Assembly: GCF_900095265.1 (NCBI RefSeq)
Contig: NZ_LT607669.1
Coordinates: 1 to 64,000, forward strand
Direction of reading: 5' to 3'
Length of the DNA: 64,000 nucleotides
DNA from: Janthinobacterium sp. UMAB-56
Lineage (GTDB): Bacteria; Pseudomonadota; Gammaproteobacteria; Burkholderiales; Burkholderiaceae_D
Shown: piece after piece, positions 46,333-55,009 of the stretch
How positions within the stretch are numbered: the first letter of the stretch is position 1
How the letters are laid out: each line of letters begins with the position of its first letter
Notes under the pieces: generated by a model
The model's input: the letters and a program-made list of their open reading frames with translations, nothing else
Database searches by the model: none
What the model was told of the DNA's origin: nothing
Program-made: the position numbers and the translations under genes

Positions 46333-47030
46333 TTATTTTCTTAAATCCTCCCTCTTTGGCGCTATGCAGAGCCAATAAAGAACAAGGATTAACGCCGCAG
46401 CGAACCAGATCGACCATAACGTATGGCTCAGAAAATGGGCCCCGCGTAATTGCTGTGATATACCCATGGTCAACCCCACCGCAAAACCTGCTACGCCCGC
46501 AGGAATAGCCTTTTTTGGCTCGGCCGGTAGCCAAAAAACACATAACGAAATCAGCCACCGCCTGAAGCGTGTCCGGCAGGAAAACTATTTCCGGCTATAA
46601 CGAAATCCGGCATAAATTCCAGAAGACGGTAATAAGGCACGGTGCCGCCAAATTGATCAATATCCCAAGGGCAGTGCGACCGGCTACTCCTCTTCAATAG
46701 ACTGATAGTCGCAGGAACCAGTATCGACGATAAAATGACTAGTCGGATGCGGCGGTCGAATTTGGGTTTCCAAAACTTTCCCGGATACTTCCAGCCGATC
46801 ATGGTTAGAATAGCAAAGAAAATAGCCAGTAAATTCAGTGAATTTTTAAGATATTTGTGTAACAGGCGTTCGGTCACCCATGAATTTCGCAACGGAAAAA
46901 CCTGCTGTTGGGCGTCAAAGCTCAGTCCTGCTAGCCACATGTCGATATTAGCGGCCTGCCCCATCCATAATAGCAAGCCGGCGCTAACAGCTAAGAGGAG
47001 CAATGCCTTGGAGTATGCCTTACTCTGCAT
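46333..47030 (-). pseudogene. PAP2-family phosphatase, frameshifted
   Basis: The first 159 residues are in one frame with several membrane helices and the motifs KRSSRSHCPWD and NSFPAGHASGG. A TGA follows directly after GHASGGG. Shifting the frame at about 46557 restores a convincing C-terminus (GVAGFAVGLTMGISQQLRGA, HFLSHTLWSIWF, ending at 46333), with the last PAP2 His motif. A single-base loss therefore splits the gene. PAP2 proteins next to eptA genes act on lipid phosphates. Confidence 0.85.
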
Positions 47031-47250
47031 TGGTGCATCCGTTTAAGATATCAAGCTCTGGCTTGTAAACTGAGGTGCTTACGCCGAGCAATCCCAGTAT
47101 CGAATGGAATACATTATCATGCGAGTAAGGCAAGGCGCGTCGCGCGTCCAGACAAGAACGTTTGAGTCGCAGTCTGTCTTGAAAGCCATCTGACATCCAT
47201 ATAAGCATCGGTACGTGGCGCTGTTCTATGGGGGATATAACAAAAGGCGT
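47020..47250 (-). pseudogene. EptA/MCR-type phosphoethanolamine transferase, C-terminal remnant
   Basis: Only the end of the sulfatase-like domain is present: HVPMLIWMSDGFQ, CLDARRALPYSHDN, VFHSILGLLGVSTSVY. Homology fades upstream of about 47250. The catalytic part is missing. It overlaps the PAP2 start by 11 bases, as in intact eptA-pap2 pairs. It must be a decayed lipid A modification gene. Confidence 0.8.
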
Positions 47251-47644
47251 TCCAAAAAAACAACTTAAATGATATGTAAGAGAATGAATCAGTGGATAAT
47301 AGTTAATTCGATGGCGGATGCCTGTATTCGATCAACCTTTTCCCAGCATCGCATAGAAAAATATCCGCGAAGTATACATCGTATATTCTTATCTCGAATA
47401 TTAGATAGGAGGGGCACGAATTTCTGGATATTGCAGAAAAAATGAATTGGCTGTGCAAAGCTATTGCTTCTGGAACTAGCAAGTAATGTATAAGTCTGGC
47501 ACGTAGATGTATGCTGCAAGCTACGGTTCGCGTAGCGGTTTGGCAGGCTGTTTGGCAGGCTTTAGCTACGCGAGTAACAAGCTACACTGTCGGGCTACAT
47601 GCCACGTGCAAGGAAATAACATGTGCCGGTTAAACAGTTATCAG
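47251..47644. other. Intergenic region, no gene supported
   Basis: It marks the missing front part of the eptA remnant. I see only a short tandem repeat of TTTGGCAGGC around 47539-47560 and two inverted GCTACG-type words. No coding or RNA gene is supported. Confidence 0.4.
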
Positions 47645-47992
47645 CTAGTTAGCATAAAGAGGATTTGATCCCACATATACGCGAACACCATGCGTTTTCA
47701 TTTCGGCTGGTGCAATGGAGGATAGATCAAAATCATCTGTAGGGCGAAGAGTATCGAATAGCCAGGTAAACTGTTTTCCATCAGAGGTGAATGTAACGAC
47801 ATCTCCCTGCCTGACATTTACATATTTTGTAGATGGCAAAATTGTGACGCTACGTGTTACTGCTTGGGTTTGGACCGTGCTGCCAAGGTTGGTTTTAGCC
47901 ATGACTTTACTCTGAGACTGAGCAGTGGCAATTAGCGGGCTGAGGGATGCAATCACAAACGCGGTGATGATTTTGGTTTTGATTAAGTTCAT
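47645..47992 (-). CDS. czcE: CzcE-family periplasmic metal-binding protein (second copy)
   Basis: 115 aa with a signal peptide (FVIASLSPLIATAQS). The mature part has TKYVNVRQGDVVTFTSDGK, FTWLFDTLRP and THGVRVYVGSNP, nearly the same frame as the protein at 12869-13213. CzcE proteins bind metal in the periplasm and change shape on binding. Its promoter matches that of the first copy, so both are likely controlled by the same regulator. It sits at the right edge of the czc module. Confidence 0.87.
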   Translation of the reverse strand: MNLIKTKIITAFVIASLSPLIATAQSQSKVMAKTNLGSTVQTQAVTRSVTILPSTKYVNVRQGDVVTFTSDGKQFTWLFDTLRPTDDFDLSSIAPAEMKTHGVRVYVGSNPLYAN

Positions 47993-48059
47993 TTGATCTC
48001 CTGCCTCATGGTTGTGGTGAAAGAATCTTCGAATTCGGTGAGTTCATTTTATAGAAGTG

Positions 48060-48105
48060 ATCGCACACCGGAATGGCCGAATCATTACATTTGCATTACA
48101 ACAGT
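48060..48105 (-). promoter_or_regulatory. OmpR-type double site shared with the 12.8-kb promoter
   Basis: On the minus strand GTAATG occurs twice, 11 bases apart (complement of 48083-48088 and 48094-48099), followed by a stretch ending GGTGTGCG that is nearly the same as at 12758-12800. A possible -10 TATAAA lies about 25 bases on. Confidence 0.65.
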
Positions 48106-48139
48106 AAGCGTCAGCTACCCAATCTTTACCGCCATCAAC

Positions 48140-49702
48140 GAGTGCGTGCAAAACCTGGGGAGATGACCTGATGCAACATTCGGCGGCATTCTTTTCGGTT
48201 CGGCATGATTGCGGTAATCTGACGGGTATCGCAACGGCGAGGGAGATGGTCATGCGTTTGATTATAGAGGCACGCATCGTTGACGGAGACGACGATACCA
48301 GCCGAGCAGACAATGCGGTTCTGGCGGTGATCGAGCGTCCCGACCATAGTCTTTCACAGCTGGGTCTCACGCTTTCCGAGGGGAGATCTCTTTTGGCCGA
48401 GGTGCAGCGCGCATTGGTGATGCAGCAAGTGGATTCATGGCTTGCCGGACAAATGCATTGCAGGTTTTGCGCCGCAGCCTTGCAGCACAAGGAAAGCCGG
48501 GCGCGTGTCGTGCGCACCGTATATGGCAAGGTGACCGTGCCGAGCCCGAGACTGTGGTCATGCAATTGCCATGGCGCGCCAAAACGTACGTTCAGTCCCT
48601 TGAGCGAGGCGCTGCCCGAACACACGACACCCGAGTTGAACTACCTCCAGGTCAAATGGGCTGCCCATCTGCCGTTCAGAGCGGCGACCGATTTGCTCAA
48701 AGAACTTTTGCCGCTGGATCAGGGCATCTCTTTCAGTGGCACCAGGAATCGGATCCACGTTGTTGGCAAGCTGCTCGATGCCGAAATCGAACGTGATATC
48801 GCCAGGCAGGTCGTCACAGAGCCCAGTGACAGTGAATCCGAGCATGTCGGCGCAGTCAGCGTGGATTCGGCCTGGCTTCGTCACACCGACTCCATTCGGG
48901 GTCTGGGTCGGCATGTGAATCTCGTCGTCGGCCGCGCGACTTTTGTCGACGGCGAGCCGCGTGTCTACGCCTACGTCCACAAGGAAGTCGCATCGGCGGC
49001 TGCACGGCTGGATCAGTTTCTCAGTCGTTGCGGCGTGGCGCCCAATCAGCGCGTGACGGTGATTAGCGACGATGCCGGCGAATTCAGCAAAGCCGTCAAA
49101 GGAAGCCAGCTCGCGCGCGGCCGTATCCTGGACTGGTTTCATATCGCGATGAAGTTTCAGGCGGCACTGAACTCGATTTCCGGCGAAAAGACCATCGACT
49201 CGCTTGGACACGAGTCGATGGAGCGTGATATTCGCGGCGCCAAATGGTTGGTCTGGCATGGCAAGGGCAGTAAGGCGGTGGCCAGAATCAAGGCACTTGA
49301 TGACAGGCTGCTGTGCAGGGATGGTTACGAATTCTCAAGGCTGTGGTGGAATCTGCGTACCGTCAGCTGCTACATCCGCAACAACACCGATTCCCTGGTC
49401 AACTATGGTGCACGATATAGAAAAGGCCTGCCAATCAGCAGCAGCATCGCCGAATCGGCCGTGAATCTGGTCGTCAGCCAGCGCATGGCCAAGAAGCGCC
49501 AAATGCGCTGGACCGACGAAGGCGCGCACTGCCTTGCACAGGTCAGAGTCGCCGTTCTCAATGGCGAACTCTCGCCAGGCAGACTGCAAACTTTGATCGC
49601 GACCAGGCCGACTTCCGTCGCCTCTCGACAGTCTTGCGCCAATGGCAGCACATTTGAGCAGCAAGGATGATCTGTCAGCCTCCCCAGGTTTTGCACGCAC
49701 TC
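48140..49702 (+). mobile_element. ISKra4-family insertion sequence, complete
   Basis: Perfect 23-base terminal inverted repeats starting GAGTGCGTGCAAAACCTGGG (48140-48162 and 49680-49702) enclose one transposase gene. Total length is 1563 bases. No target duplication is visible. The right side lies inside an IS6-type transposase gene. Confidence 0.9.
48252..49670 (+). CDS. ISKra4-family transposase
   Basis: 472 aa. A zinc-binding region (MHCRFCAAALQHKE, WSCNCHG) is followed by the catalytic part (AVSVDSAWLRH, VISDDAGEF) and the highly conserved tail RYRKGLPISSSIAESAVN, RMAKKRQMRWTDEGAH. The ATG at 48252 has an AGGGAG site 6 bases upstream; longer forms from 48171 are possible. It is the only gene of the insertion sequence and appears intact. 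Confidence 0.92.
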   Translation: MRLIIEARIVDGDDDTSRADNAVLAVIERPDHSLSQLGLTLSEGRSLLAEVQRALVMQQVDSWLAGQMHCRFCAAALQHKESRARVVRTVYGKVTVPSPRLWSCNCHGAPKRTFSPLSEALPEHTTPELNYLQVKWAAHLPFRAATDLLKELLPLDQGISFSGTRNRIHVVGKLLDAEIERDIARQVVTEPSDSESEHVGAVSVDSAWLRHTDSIRGLGRHVNLVVGRATFVDGEPRVYAYVHKEVASAAARLDQFLSRCGVAPNQRVTVISDDAGEFSKAVKGSQLARGRILDWFHIAMKFQAALNSISGEKTIDSLGHESMERDIRGAKWLVWHGKGSKAVARIKALDDRLLCRDGYEFSRLWWNLRTVSCYIRNNTDSLVNYGARYRKGLPISSSIAESAVNLVVSQRMAKKRQMRWTDEGAHCLAQVRVAVLNGELSPGRLQTLIATRPTSVASRQSCANGSTFEQQG

Positions 49703-50258
49703 TAAGGTATTTAACCTGGCGCACCAAGATTGGCACGTCACGGCCGGCGTTGATCAAATCGAAGGCCGCGTTGTTGGCGCCGCTCTTGTCCATCGCGACT
49801 TTGTCTGGATCGCCGTTAGCTCAGATGGCCTTGTCGAAGAAGCGCTTCGCTGCCGCCATGTCACGCTTGGCCGTGAGCAGTAAGTCGACGCTCTTGCCCT
49901 GCTTGTCGACAGCGCGGTACAGGTATTTCCAGACGCCCTTGACCTTGATGTACGTCTCATCCATTCGCCAGCTGCCACCGACCGGGCGCTTGTGTTTGCG
50001 GACCATCTTCTCGATCTGCGGAAGAAATCGGACCGCCCATTTGCTAATCGATGAATGGTCTACCGACAAGCCGCGCTCCTCCATCATTTCTTCCACGTGC
50101 CGGTAGCTCAGCGGGTAGGCCACGTACCAACGAATGCAGACAAGGAGCAGATCGATCGGAAAGCGCATCCTCTTGAAGTGGAGCACATCGAGTCGTTCAA
50201 GATTAAGCACCGTAGTTTTCCTGATCGGCCATCGACGGTTTGCTAATGCGACAGGACC
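49703..50258 (-). pseudogene. IS6-family element remnant with disrupted transposase
   Basis: The transposase frame starts at 50210 (RFPIDLLLVCIRWYVAYPLS, HSSISKWAVRFLP, WRMDETYIKVKGVWKYLYRA). It has an in-frame TGA at 49821-49823, after which similarity continues (DKSGANNAAFDLINAGRD, VRQVKYL) until the ISKra4 end at 49703. The last catalytic Glu region is gone. The outer IS end appears near 50258 (GGTCCTGTCGCA on the minus strand). Confidence 0.85.
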
Positions 50259-50303
50259 AATTCAAGTCCGTCGTTCACAATGAGAAACATAGATTTTCTT
50301 GAG

Positions 50304-50606
50304 CTATGCCAACGCAAGCGGCTTGATTGCTTCGGCGATGGCTTTGCCAGCGGATATTTCGGCCATACGCAGATCATACGCACTTTGGAGATTCAACCAT
50401 CCTTGTGCCTCACTGCCAAAATAGCGCTCCAAGCGAAGTGCCGTATCAGCGGAGACGCCGCGCTCACCTTTGGTGATCTCGCTGAGGCGAGAGTACGGAA
50501 CGTGCAGGGCCAGAGACACAGCGCGCACGCTGACGCCCATGGGCTTAATGTAGTCCTCGACCAAAATTTCGCCTGGGTGGATAGGACGCATACCATTTTT
50601 GAACAT
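50304..50606 (-). CDS. higA: HigA-family antitoxin
   Basis: 100 aa XRE-type helix-turn-helix antitoxin: RPIHPGEILVEDYIKPMGVS, then SRLSEITKGERGVSADTALR and YFGSEAQGWLNLQ, all hallmark HigA blocks. It neutralises the toxin encoded just upstream and represses their promoter. The gene order toxin-antitoxin is typical for hig, unlike most other pairs. A GGAGGGCAT site sits next to the ATG. Confidence 0.94.
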   Translation of the reverse strand: MFKNGMRPIHPGEILVEDYIKPMGVSVRAVSLALHVPYSRLSEITKGERGVSADTALRLERYFGSEAQGWLNLQSAYDLRMAEISAGKAIAEAIKPLALA

Positions 50607-50655
50607 AATGCCCTCCGTGGCTGTTCAGGTTTTTCTATGCGGGGCTAGGCCCCGC

Positions 50656-50925
50656 TCAGTGTGGGTCTTCGATCAGCACTTCATAAGGGCCGCTATCACC
50701 CCACTTGAAGGTCAGACGCCATTGGTCGTTAATCCGCACATGCCAAGCGCCGTCGTACTCTTTCAGGTCGTTACCCGGCGGCGCCTTCATGAAATTCACC
50801 GAGGGAGCCGCGTCGAGCTGGGCCAGCTTGCGCTCGGCTACGTTCTTAATGTTGACGAATCGGCGACTCCTGCCTGTGGTGAACAGGGCTTGCGTGTCGG
50901 GACAAGCGAAGGATTGAATTGGCAT
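50656..50925 (-). CDS. higB: HigB-family toxin
   Basis: 89 aa RelE-like mRNA-interferase. The motifs PSVNFMKAPPGNDLKEYDG, WHVRINDQWRLTFKW and the end YEVLIEDPH mark HigB, which cuts ribosome-bound mRNA. It is first in the operon. The segment just upstream (50926-50960) has the motif GTTAACCGGATAACGG on the minus strand, a likely HigA operator. The pair would stabilise this mobile region. Confidence 0.93.
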   Translation of the reverse strand: MPIQSFACPDTQALFTTGRSRRFVNIKNVAERKLAQLDAAPSVNFMKAPPGNDLKEYDGAWHVRINDQWRLTFKWGDSGPYEVLIEDPH

Positions 50926-51044
50926 GTTTTCATATTATCCGTTATCCGGTTAACAGTCAACAAAACGCAAGAATTTTCCTCGTTACATTTAGTTGGACGG
51001 CTGAAGCATTTGGGGGGAAGCCTACCAAAAAATTTAACTCCTGT

Positions 51045-52292
51045 TCACTTGATTCCATCGGCCTGGCCCGCACGGGCCACGCGGCCTGGCGTTTCTCGCT
51101 CCCAACTCTCGATCAGATCGATCGCGTCCTGTTCCGTGTAGCCCATGGTCGTGTCGACGCTGGCATGGCCCAGCGACGTGGCCACGCTTCGCAGATCCTG
51201 ACCCGACAAGAGCGACGTCATCGCGAACGTATGCCGCAGCCAGTGTGCCGATACTCGATCCAGGTGCGCGGCGCTTGCGCCATCGCCGGCCTGCTCCAGC
51301 AGAAGGACTGCATCCCGTATCCGGCCTTTGATGATGCCATGCAGTCCTTGCCGGCTCCCCACGTCGCGCCATTCACCAAACAGCCGTCGGTCCGACGCGC
51401 TCTTGATCCGGCTCCCGCTCTCCCTTTTTTTGGTGCGCACGGACAGCACAAGCCCATACTGCTGGGGGTTCGGTCCAGGCATCGGATCCAGTCCGAACGC
51501 GCGCCGGTAGGCAATAAAAGCTTCCAGGAACGCCACGCTCACCGGTACCGTGCGCTGTTTGCCGCCCTTGGCCGTCTCTGCCTTGACCGTCATGGCCCAA
51601 TAGGTGTTGCCGCTGTTGGGGTTGTACAGCAACCCGACGGCATCCATTTTAGCCCCGATGAGTTCCGACGCCCTCAGTCCCGACTCGCGCAGGCAAATGA
51701 AGATGAAGCAGTCGCGCACGTAAATCTGATGGTCTTTCTGGGTTGGCTGCGGCGCCTCCGCCATCACCTGCAGCACCAGGTCAAACAAATCATCCCCCAC
51801 GGCGCGTTTTTTGTCCAAGCGGCGCTGCTTCGGCGCTTGGACGAGCGCCATCGGATCGAGGCGCAGATAGCCGGTGCGATGCAGGGCACTGAACATGGCC
51901 TTGGTAAAGCGCATGATGTCGGACTGGGTGCTGACGCCGGGCTGCTTCTGGAACGGTGAGTAGTCTGGCGCACCAGGTGCGATATTGATAGTACGCAAGG
52001 ACGAAGCAGGCAGCTGCGCGAGGTAGTTGCGGAAGGCTTTCACATCTTGCAGGGTCCAGGTCGACGGCGGGCGTCCCAGTTCGCGCTCGCAGTACCAGCG
52101 CAGCTTGGCCAGGTGGTAGCGGTAGGTTTTGAGCGTTTCATTGGAACCGCTTCTGCTGTTGTCGGCCACCGCGGCCAGCCACACATTGATCGCTTCCCAG
52201 TCGTTGGCGACGGGCCCCAGGCTGTGCACCGGCTGGGGGGCGGCGACCGCGAGCTGGCCGGCGCCGTGGGCGTAGGGCGTCAGTCCAGTCAT
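51045..52292 (-). CDS. Tyrosine recombinase paired with a coiled-coil protein
   Basis: 415 aa. An N-terminal core-binding domain (about 30-145) is followed by the catalytic domain with R207 (ESGLRASEL), K242 (TAKGGKQRTVP), H350 and R353 (SAHWLRHTFA), H376 (SLGHASVDTT) and nucleophile Y385 (TMGYTEQD). Insertions make it longer than phage integrases. Its start overlaps the stop of the coiled-coil gene by 4 bases. No attachment site repeats were found. It resembles integrases found on plasmids and integrative elements with such a partner. Confidence 0.88.
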   Translation of the reverse strand: MTGLTPYAHGAGQLAVAAPQPVHSLGPVANDWEAINVWLAAVADNSRSGSNETLKTYRYHLAKLRWYCERELGRPPSTWTLQDVKAFRNYLAQLPASSLRTINIAPGAPDYSPFQKQPGVSTQSDIMRFTKAMFSALHRTGYLRLDPMALVQAPKQRRLDKKRAVGDDLFDLVLQVMAEAPQPTQKDHQIYVRDCFIFICLRESGLRASELIGAKMDAVGLLYNPNSGNTYWAMTVKAETAKGGKQRTVPVSVAFLEAFIAYRRAFGLDPMPGPNPQQYGLVLSVRTKKRESGSRIKSASDRRLFGEWRDVGSRQGLHGIIKGRIRDAVLLLEQAGDGASAAHLDRVSAHWLRHTFAMTSLLSGQDLRSVATSLGHASVDTTMGYTEQDAIDLIESWERETPGRVARAGQADGIK

Positions 52293-53179
52293 CGTGCAGG
52301 CGCTCCTTTGCTGAACGCCATTTGCCGGTACATGTCCACTTGCTGCTCCTTGTCCTTGAGTTGTTGCTCCAGCTGCGCGCAGCGTTCTTTGGCCCCGCGC
52401 GTTTCTCCGCGCACGCCATCGATGGCCTGCATGGCAAACTGCCGGCTGCCATGCAGTTCTTCCGCCATCGCGCCCAGCGCCGCCGCCTGGTCCTTGACGT
52501 TCTGGTACAGCGCCGCCAGCTCGCGCGCACGCTCCTCTGCCTGGGTGGCGGCAGCTTGCACCTCGAGCGCCATCCGGGCGGCCTGCGCCCGCGTTTCATT
52601 TAAATCCTCTTCGGTGACGGCGAGACGCTCGCGCAGATAGTCGTTGTGGGCTTGCAAGCCGGCCGAACGATCCTGGCCTGCGAACGCCCGATCCTGTTGA
52701 TCCAGTCGCGCTGACAGGTGGTGCAGCAAGCTGATGATCTGCTGGAGCTCGAGTCCGGTTTCCCGCGCCGGCGCCGGTGCTGGCACCGATGGCGCTGCCT
52801 CAGCTGCCGGCAGTGGCGTTGCCGCAGCGATGCCGACGGCCACCGCGCGGCTTTTCAGCTCATGCTCAAGCAAGTTTTTTTCGGTCTCGAGCGTGGTCGT
52901 TGACGGCGTGCGCTCGGGCGCGTACGCCTGCAGCAGCTTGCGATAGGTCCCTGCGCTGTAGATGCGCCCGGTCGCGTGGTGCACCGCCCGTAGAAAATCG
53001 TGCACGAACGGACGATGCTGGCGGGGGTTGTTGGCGTGACGGGTACGCATATCGCCCAGTTGCATCACCAGGCTGCGCGCCTCATCGTCGGTGAGCGCAA
53101 AACGCGGCCGGCCGGCGTTGCGCGGCAGCGATGCCGGTGCTGGCGGCGGTGGGAACAGCGGGTCTGATGGTGGTTGCAT
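52289..53179 (-). CDS. KfrA-like DNA-binding coiled-coil protein
   Basis: 296 aa. A Pro-rich start is followed by a DNA-binding-like domain (about 20-95; FALTDDEARSLVMQLGDM, HATGRIYSAGTYRKLLQAY), an Ala/Pro linker, and a coiled coil to the end (about 140-290; LEVQAAATQAEERARELAAL). It precedes and overlaps the recombinase gene. The pairing recalls TnpT with TnpS, but here the genes run in the same direction. It may bind the palindrome upstream and assist recombination. Confidence 0.75.
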   Translation of the reverse strand: MQPPSDPLFPPPPAPASLPRNAGRPRFALTDDEARSLVMQLGDMRTRHANNPRQHRPFVHDFLRAVHHATGRIYSAGTYRKLLQAYAPERTPSTTTLETEKNLLEHELKSRAVAVGIAAATPLPAAEAAPSVPAPAPARETGLELQQIISLLHHLSARLDQQDRAFAGQDRSAGLQAHNDYLRERLAVTEEDLNETRAQAARMALEVQAAATQAEERARELAALYQNVKDQAAALGAMAEELHGSRQFAMQAIDGVRGETRGAKERCAQLEQQLKDKEQQVDMYRQMAFSKGAPAR

Positions 53180-53811
53180 GGTGCGCGCAATTGATCGGGT
53201 GGGCCAGCGCGGACATCACGGCGGCGTGGGTGAAAAAGAGCATAGCACGACCAGCCAGACAGCGGTATTTAAACCGGTATTTTTCATGCATAAACGTACC
53301 TGTAATTTACCCTATAATACTTAGCCTATATTAAGTATTGTAGATAGGAAGGATCGCTTCTGGGGAAATTATGGCGTACACCGACATCATTCGGAGGTGT
53401 TTTGCGACATCATCTGTCGCCAAACAATACGGTCTCACATCAGACCATACGCTTCGACATGATCTAAAATAGTTGGACGTCGGCTTCTATAATCAACATC
53501 GATCTATTGGCGAAAAATAATAAAGATTGATAAAAAGTAAAAATTGGCACAAAGCGTCACGCTTGATCGCTGACTGTTTCAGCGTCCTGGTACATTGGAC
53601 GTTCATTTTGGCTCCATGTAGCCCTGCTCAGGCTTACCCGCGTATTGACCATTTTGTCGGTGTCATGTTGGGCAGCGCGCAGCGCGAGTTGGATCAATGC
53701 ATCATAAACAACACATTGCTTTCACCGACCAACCCACTTGTAGAACAACCGACACGTTACAACGTTAGAACAATGTCCTGGCCACCGGCCTCCTCCACAG
53801 CAGGGGCGACA
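53180..53811. other. Intergenic region between two opposed gene pairs
   Basis: It holds a palindrome AATACTTA-N8-TAAGTATT (53316-53339), a likely operator for the minus-strand coiled-coil/recombinase operon. Further right I find no gene; an open frame at 53527-53853 has no ribosome site, no motif and a shadow-like make-up. Confidence 0.5.
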
Positions 53812-53886
53812 AGATTAGCTGTACAGCTAATCTGCAAATTTCAGCTAAATTAGGTATTTGCTTTATATTAGCTGTGCAGCTAATAT
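53812..53886 (+). promoter_or_regulatory. Two palindromic operators of the AbiE-like pair
   Basis: A perfect 22-base palindrome built on ATTAGCTGTACAGCTAAT lies at 53812-53833, and a near-identical one (ATTAGCTGTGCAGCTAAT core) at 53865-53886. Centres are 53 bases apart, about five helical turns. The second ends 7 bases before the start codon and covers the ribosome site. Confidence 0.8.
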
Positions 53887-53893
53887 AGGACAT

Positions 53894-55009
53894 ATGGATA
53901 ACAAATATATTTCTCTATTGCACGATTTCACTCGCACTCTGCGGAGTACTACTGGCTTCCATGCAGGCCATGAAACACTCGAGGTGCCATTTGGCGATCG
54001 CCGTCAAAACGCACAGCTGGATGCATTGCTGGAAACAACTACGCCGGACGGGCGCACCTGCGTATTGGCCATCGAGATGAAACGCATAGCCTATCCACGC
54101 GATGTCCGTATGGCCATCAGCCACCTGATGGCGTATCGCACTACAGCCCCTCATGACACGCAAGTTGAACTGTGCTTGGTCGCAGAAACGATCAGCCCAG
54201 GTTCACGCGACGCTCTGCGCAAAGCGGGCATCAACTATTACGATCAAAGCGGAACGCTGTATTTCAGACATCAGACGTGGTTAGTGGATATTGAACGCGC
54301 ACCGCTACGACCAGCGCGTAAAAAGGAGATCGCGCTGTTTAGCGGGGCACGTGAACAGGTCATCCATGCCCTACTCCACCACTGGTATAGCAAACATGAT
54401 GAGGGGTACCTATCTGGATCGGAGCTCGCTTTGCTCGCACAGACATCGACCTATACCGTGTCGAGCACGATGCAGGCCTTAGAGCAGCTTGACTTCGTCG
54501 AATCCAAAGGTGCTGGCCCTAGTCAGCGCCGCCGCCTGCGTGATCCTGCTGCACTCCTCGATGCATGGGCCGAGGAATGGTCCCGGCGGCGGGAAGTGAA
54601 GACACGATGGTACACGTATGCGCACAAGGGGAACATCACCGATCAGGTCATTGAAGGATTCGTCGAACACGCCCAGCAGGAATGGGCGCTCACCGGGGCC
54701 GCTGCCGCCAACACCATCGTACCGCGGTTGACCAACGTTGATCGGGTGGAAGTCATCGTTCAGCCAGGCGAGGCGGAGCAGCTGGCGTCTGCAATGGGGC
54801 TGTCTCAAGCGGAAAAAGGCGCCAACGTAGTGATGATCGAACGAACCGGCGCGTCATTCCTGTTCCTGGACGAGCATCCTGAACGCCCACACTCCCGCTT
54901 TGCCAGCCGATTCATACAGTATCTGGATCTTCTCAACGGCTACGGCCGCAACAAAGAGCTCGCGGAAGAGTTCCGCACACAAGCGCTTAAAATAGGAAGC
55001 AGCAAATGA
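53894..55009 (+). CDS. AbiEi-like antitoxin/regulator with nuclease-like N-terminal domain
   Basis: 371 aa. The N-terminal part (about 1-140) has a PD-(D/E)xK-like pattern, NAQLDALLETTTPDG then LAIEMKRIAYP, and YDQSGTLYFRHQTW. A winged helix follows (about 155-220; GSELALLAQTSTYTVSSTMQ), then a C-terminal domain. This layout fits AbiEi-type antitoxin regulators of type IV toxin-antitoxin systems. The ATG at 53894 is preferred to a TTG at 53858, which would lie in the operator. It overlaps the next gene by 4 bases. Confidence 0.75.
   Translation: MDNKYISLLHDFTRTLRSTTGFHAGHETLEVPFGDRRQNAQLDALLETTTPDGRTCVLAIEMKRIAYPRDVRMAISHLMAYRTTAPHDTQVELCLVAETISPGSRDALRKAGINYYDQSGTLYFRHQTWLVDIERAPLRPARKKEIALFSGAREQVIHALLHHWYSKHDEGYLSGSELALLAQTSTYTVSSTMQALEQLDFVESKGAGPSQRRRLRDPAALLDAWAEEWSRRREVKTRWYTYAHKGNITDQVIEGFVEHAQQEWALTGAAAANTIVPRLTNVDRVEVIVQPGEAEQLASAMGLSQAEKGANVVMIERTGASFLFLDEHPERPHSRFASRFIQYLDLLNGYGRNKELAEEFRTQALKIGSSK

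Noticed and set aside
47530-47590. Short tandem repeat TTTGGCAGGC and inverted GCTACG words
   Set aside because: Only two copies and no spacer regularity; not a CRISPR array or attachment site.
53527-53853. Open frame of 108 aa before the AbiE-like pair
   Set aside because: No ribosome site, no recognisable motif, and its end overlaps the palindromic operator.
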